From positions 293,164 through 357,163 of the forward strand of contig NZ_FOEQ01000005.1 of assembly GCF_900110655.1 (NCBI RefSeq): a DNA stretch of 64,000 nucleotides. Direction: 5' to 3'. The notes under the pieces are model-generated. The model saw nothing but the letters and a program-made list of their open reading frames with translations. It was not told where the DNA came from and did not search any database. The stretch is from Pseudomonas soli (GTDB lineage: Bacteria; Pseudomonadota; Gammaproteobacteria; Pseudomonadales; Pseudomonadaceae). The translations under genes were made by a program, and so were the position numbers. Below, one piece after another: positions 62,857 through 64,000 of the stretch; the first letter of the stretch is position 1; every line of letters begins with the position of its first letter.

Positions 62857-63576
62857 GTGTCGACCCTGAATCTGCTGTGCCTGCCGTATTCCGGTGCCAG
62901 TGCGATGGTCTACAGCCGCTGGCGGCGCAAGCTGCCGGCCTGGCTGCAGGTGCGCCCGGTGGAGCTACCCGGGCGCGGTGCGCGCATGGCTGACCCGCTG
63001 CATACCGACTTGCGGGCATTGGCCCGGCAGTTGGCCCATGAGCAGCGCGCCGTCACCCATGCGCCTTACGCCGTGCTCGGGCACAGCCTGGGGGCGCTGG
63101 TTGCCTTCGAGCTGGCCCATGAACTGCGTGCACTCGGCTGCCCGCCGCCGGTGGCCTTGTTCGCCTGCGGCACTGCGGCGCCGACCCGGCGCGAGGATTA
63201 CGCCGGTGGCAAATGGACCGAGCCGCGTGGCGATGCCGAATTGATCGCCGAATTGCGCAAGCTCGGTGGTACCTCCGAGGAAGTGCTGGCCAACGACGAG
63301 CTCATGAGCCTGACCTTGCCGATCGTGCAGGCGGATTTCCTGCTTTGTGGCCGTTATGCGTACGAGCAGCGCCTGCCGCTGCAATGTCCCTTGCATGTGT
63401 TCGCCGGCGAGAACGATCGCGCCAATGACGAACAATTGCAGGCCTGGGGGCGGGAGACGGTTGGCGAGTATTCGCTGGCTAAGTTTCCGGGAGGGCATTT
63501 CTTTATTCATGAGCATGAAGATCGTGTGCTTGATGTGCTGTGCAGGACGTTGGAACCATTGCGGCTTTGTGCGTGA
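62857..63576 (+). CDS. Type II thioesterase, pyoverdine type
   Basis: A 239-residue alpha/beta hydrolase. The opening LNLLCLPYSGASAMVYSRWR, nucleophile Ser in GHSLG (near residue 77), Asp in GENDRAND and His in GGHFFIHEHE form the catalytic triad. It removes mis-primed acyl groups from NRPS carrier domains. GTG 62857 is required because later ATGs would remove the conserved start. The pair MbtH plus TEII behind a PvdS-type box resembles the PA2412/PvdG functions of P. aeruginosa. Confidence 0.9.
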   Translation: MSTLNLLCLPYSGASAMVYSRWRRKLPAWLQVRPVELPGRGARMADPLHTDLRALARQLAHEQRAVTHAPYAVLGHSLGALVAFELAHELRALGCPPPVALFACGTAAPTRREDYAGGKWTEPRGDAELIAELRKLGGTSEEVLANDELMSLTLPIVQADFLLCGRYAYEQRLPLQCPLHVFAGENDRANDEQLQAWGRETVGEYSLAKFPGGHFFIHEHEDRVLDVLCRTLEPLRLCA

Positions 63577-63700
63577 TAGATAGGGCGGATTATAGAATTC
63601 GTCTAACAGTTTTATGATTCTGCAGAGGCCTCATGCCTGGTTGTCGGTGAGAGGCCTGACTGCAATAAGAACTTCCAACTCCAAATCTCAAACTTATTTT

Positions 63701-63784
63701 CTTGCTCTTGCTCTTGCTCTTGCTCTTGCTCTTGCTCTTGCTCTTGCTCTTGCTCTTGCTCTTGCTCTTGCTCTTGCTCTTGCT
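63701..63784. repeat. Hexanucleotide microsatellite (CTTGCT)14
   Basis: Fourteen uninterrupted copies of CTTGCT, followed by a degenerate end (CTGCTTTTGCTTCT). No gene is disrupted; a 65-residue Leu-Ala frame through it is low-complexity and not credible. It is likely length-variable by slippage. Confidence 0.95.
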
Positions 63785-63819
63785 CTGCTTTTGCTTCTAA
63801 GTGCGCGATAGTTCAGGCG

Positions 63820-64000
63820 CCACAAATTGCGACTTCAGGAGGCCGAACGGAGGTCTTGCGGAGGGAGGTGACGGGCATGGATGCCCGTCAAGCGCTGCGC
63901 CCCAGGATGGGGCGTTCAGCGCGGTCCTCCCGGGAGCAAGGCCGGAGTGAGGGGACCCCGGAGCGAAGCGTAGGGGCCGGATGATGGAGCGAGGATTTTT
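63820..64000. other. Dense self-complementary block, possibly a dispersed repeat, cut by the window end
   Basis: Non-coding stretch with tight hairpins. ACGGGCATGGATGCCCGT (63871-63888) is an 18-base palindrome around a 2-base centre. At 63892-63922, GCGCTG-CGCCCC pairs with GGGGCG-TT-CAGCGC. GGGGACCCC follows near 63953. I recall similar text recurring in Pseudomonas genomes, but cannot verify it here. Bases 63577-63700 before the microsatellite hold no gene. Confidence 0.4.

Noticed and set aside
62631..63576. MbtH and thioesterase as partners of the 31877 NRPS
   Set aside because: They lie 24 kb away behind an iron-starvation-type promoter and resemble pyoverdine partners; functional cross-talk remains possible.
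63701..63784. Possible CRISPR array
   Set aside because: Contiguous hexamers without spacers; a simple microsatellite.
63614..63811. 65-residue Leu-Ala-rich frame through the microsatellite
   Set aside because: Low-complexity translation of CTTGCT repeats with no ribosome binding site.

Overview
The window looks like a chromosomal segment of a fluorescent Pseudomonas of the P. putida group. Third positions are GC-rich, REP-like inverted repeats sit between genes, and there are close relatives of MexCD-OprJ, AmpC and a pyoverdine-type MbtH/thioesterase pair. A two-module lipopeptide-starting NRPS together with a toxoflavin-like gene set points towards P. mosselii or a near relative. That species call is inference; no 16S or housekeeping marker is present.

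Layout. 1-6.3 kb: a truncated LysR regulator divergent from an MFS exporter, a LysE-type exporter, an aldo/keto reductase, an unrecognised overlapping gene pair, and a Rieske/FAD reductase. 6.5-12.2 kb: mexCD-oprJ-like RND operon with a clear terminator but no adjacent nfxB. 12.3-19.4 kb: mobA, a second RND pump (no outer-membrane gene) and a divergent two-component system. 19.4-27.7 kb: a diguanylate cyclase followed by a translationally coupled wecB-nfrB-nfrA-ybcH-like operon, which resembles the c-di-GMP-controlled N4-receptor glycan system of E. coli. 28-29.3 kb: a PACE-family efflux protein and an AraC regulator. 29.3-38.2 kb: nodT-like outer-membrane lipoprotein, LuxR regulator and a 2113-residue NRPS (C-A-T-C-A-T, no thioesterase).

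38.2-48.4 kb is the most distinctive region. A Cys-rich HTH regulator diverges from a seven-gene operon: methyltransferase, VOC fusion, SUMF1-like, GTP cyclohydrolase II, WD-repeat, methyltransferase, RibD-like. A convergent methyltransferase-MFS pair lies beyond it. Five of the seven match the toxoflavin set ToxA-E; the additional methyltransferase and VOC fusion suggest a modified product such as a pyrazolotriazine (pseudoiodinine/fluviol type). The starts of luxR, the NRPS and the first operon gene each carry a perfect match to the RsmA/RsmE consensus, so one Gac/Rsm switch may govern both secondary-metabolite loci.

48.5-56.1 kb: YbjQ-family protein, small hypothetical genes, GST, class C beta-lactamase, a bile-acid-symporter-like protein, a beta-propeller-like protein and SotB. 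56.3-62.4 kb: DUF2165 membrane protein plus a third RND pump with its own outer-membrane lipoprotein. 62.5-63.6 kb: MbtH-like protein and type II thioesterase behind a near-consensus PvdS-type promoter, pointing to pyoverdine. The window closes with a (CTTGCT)14 microsatellite and a strongly self-complementary block. No tRNA, rRNA, insertion sequence or CRISPR array was seen.
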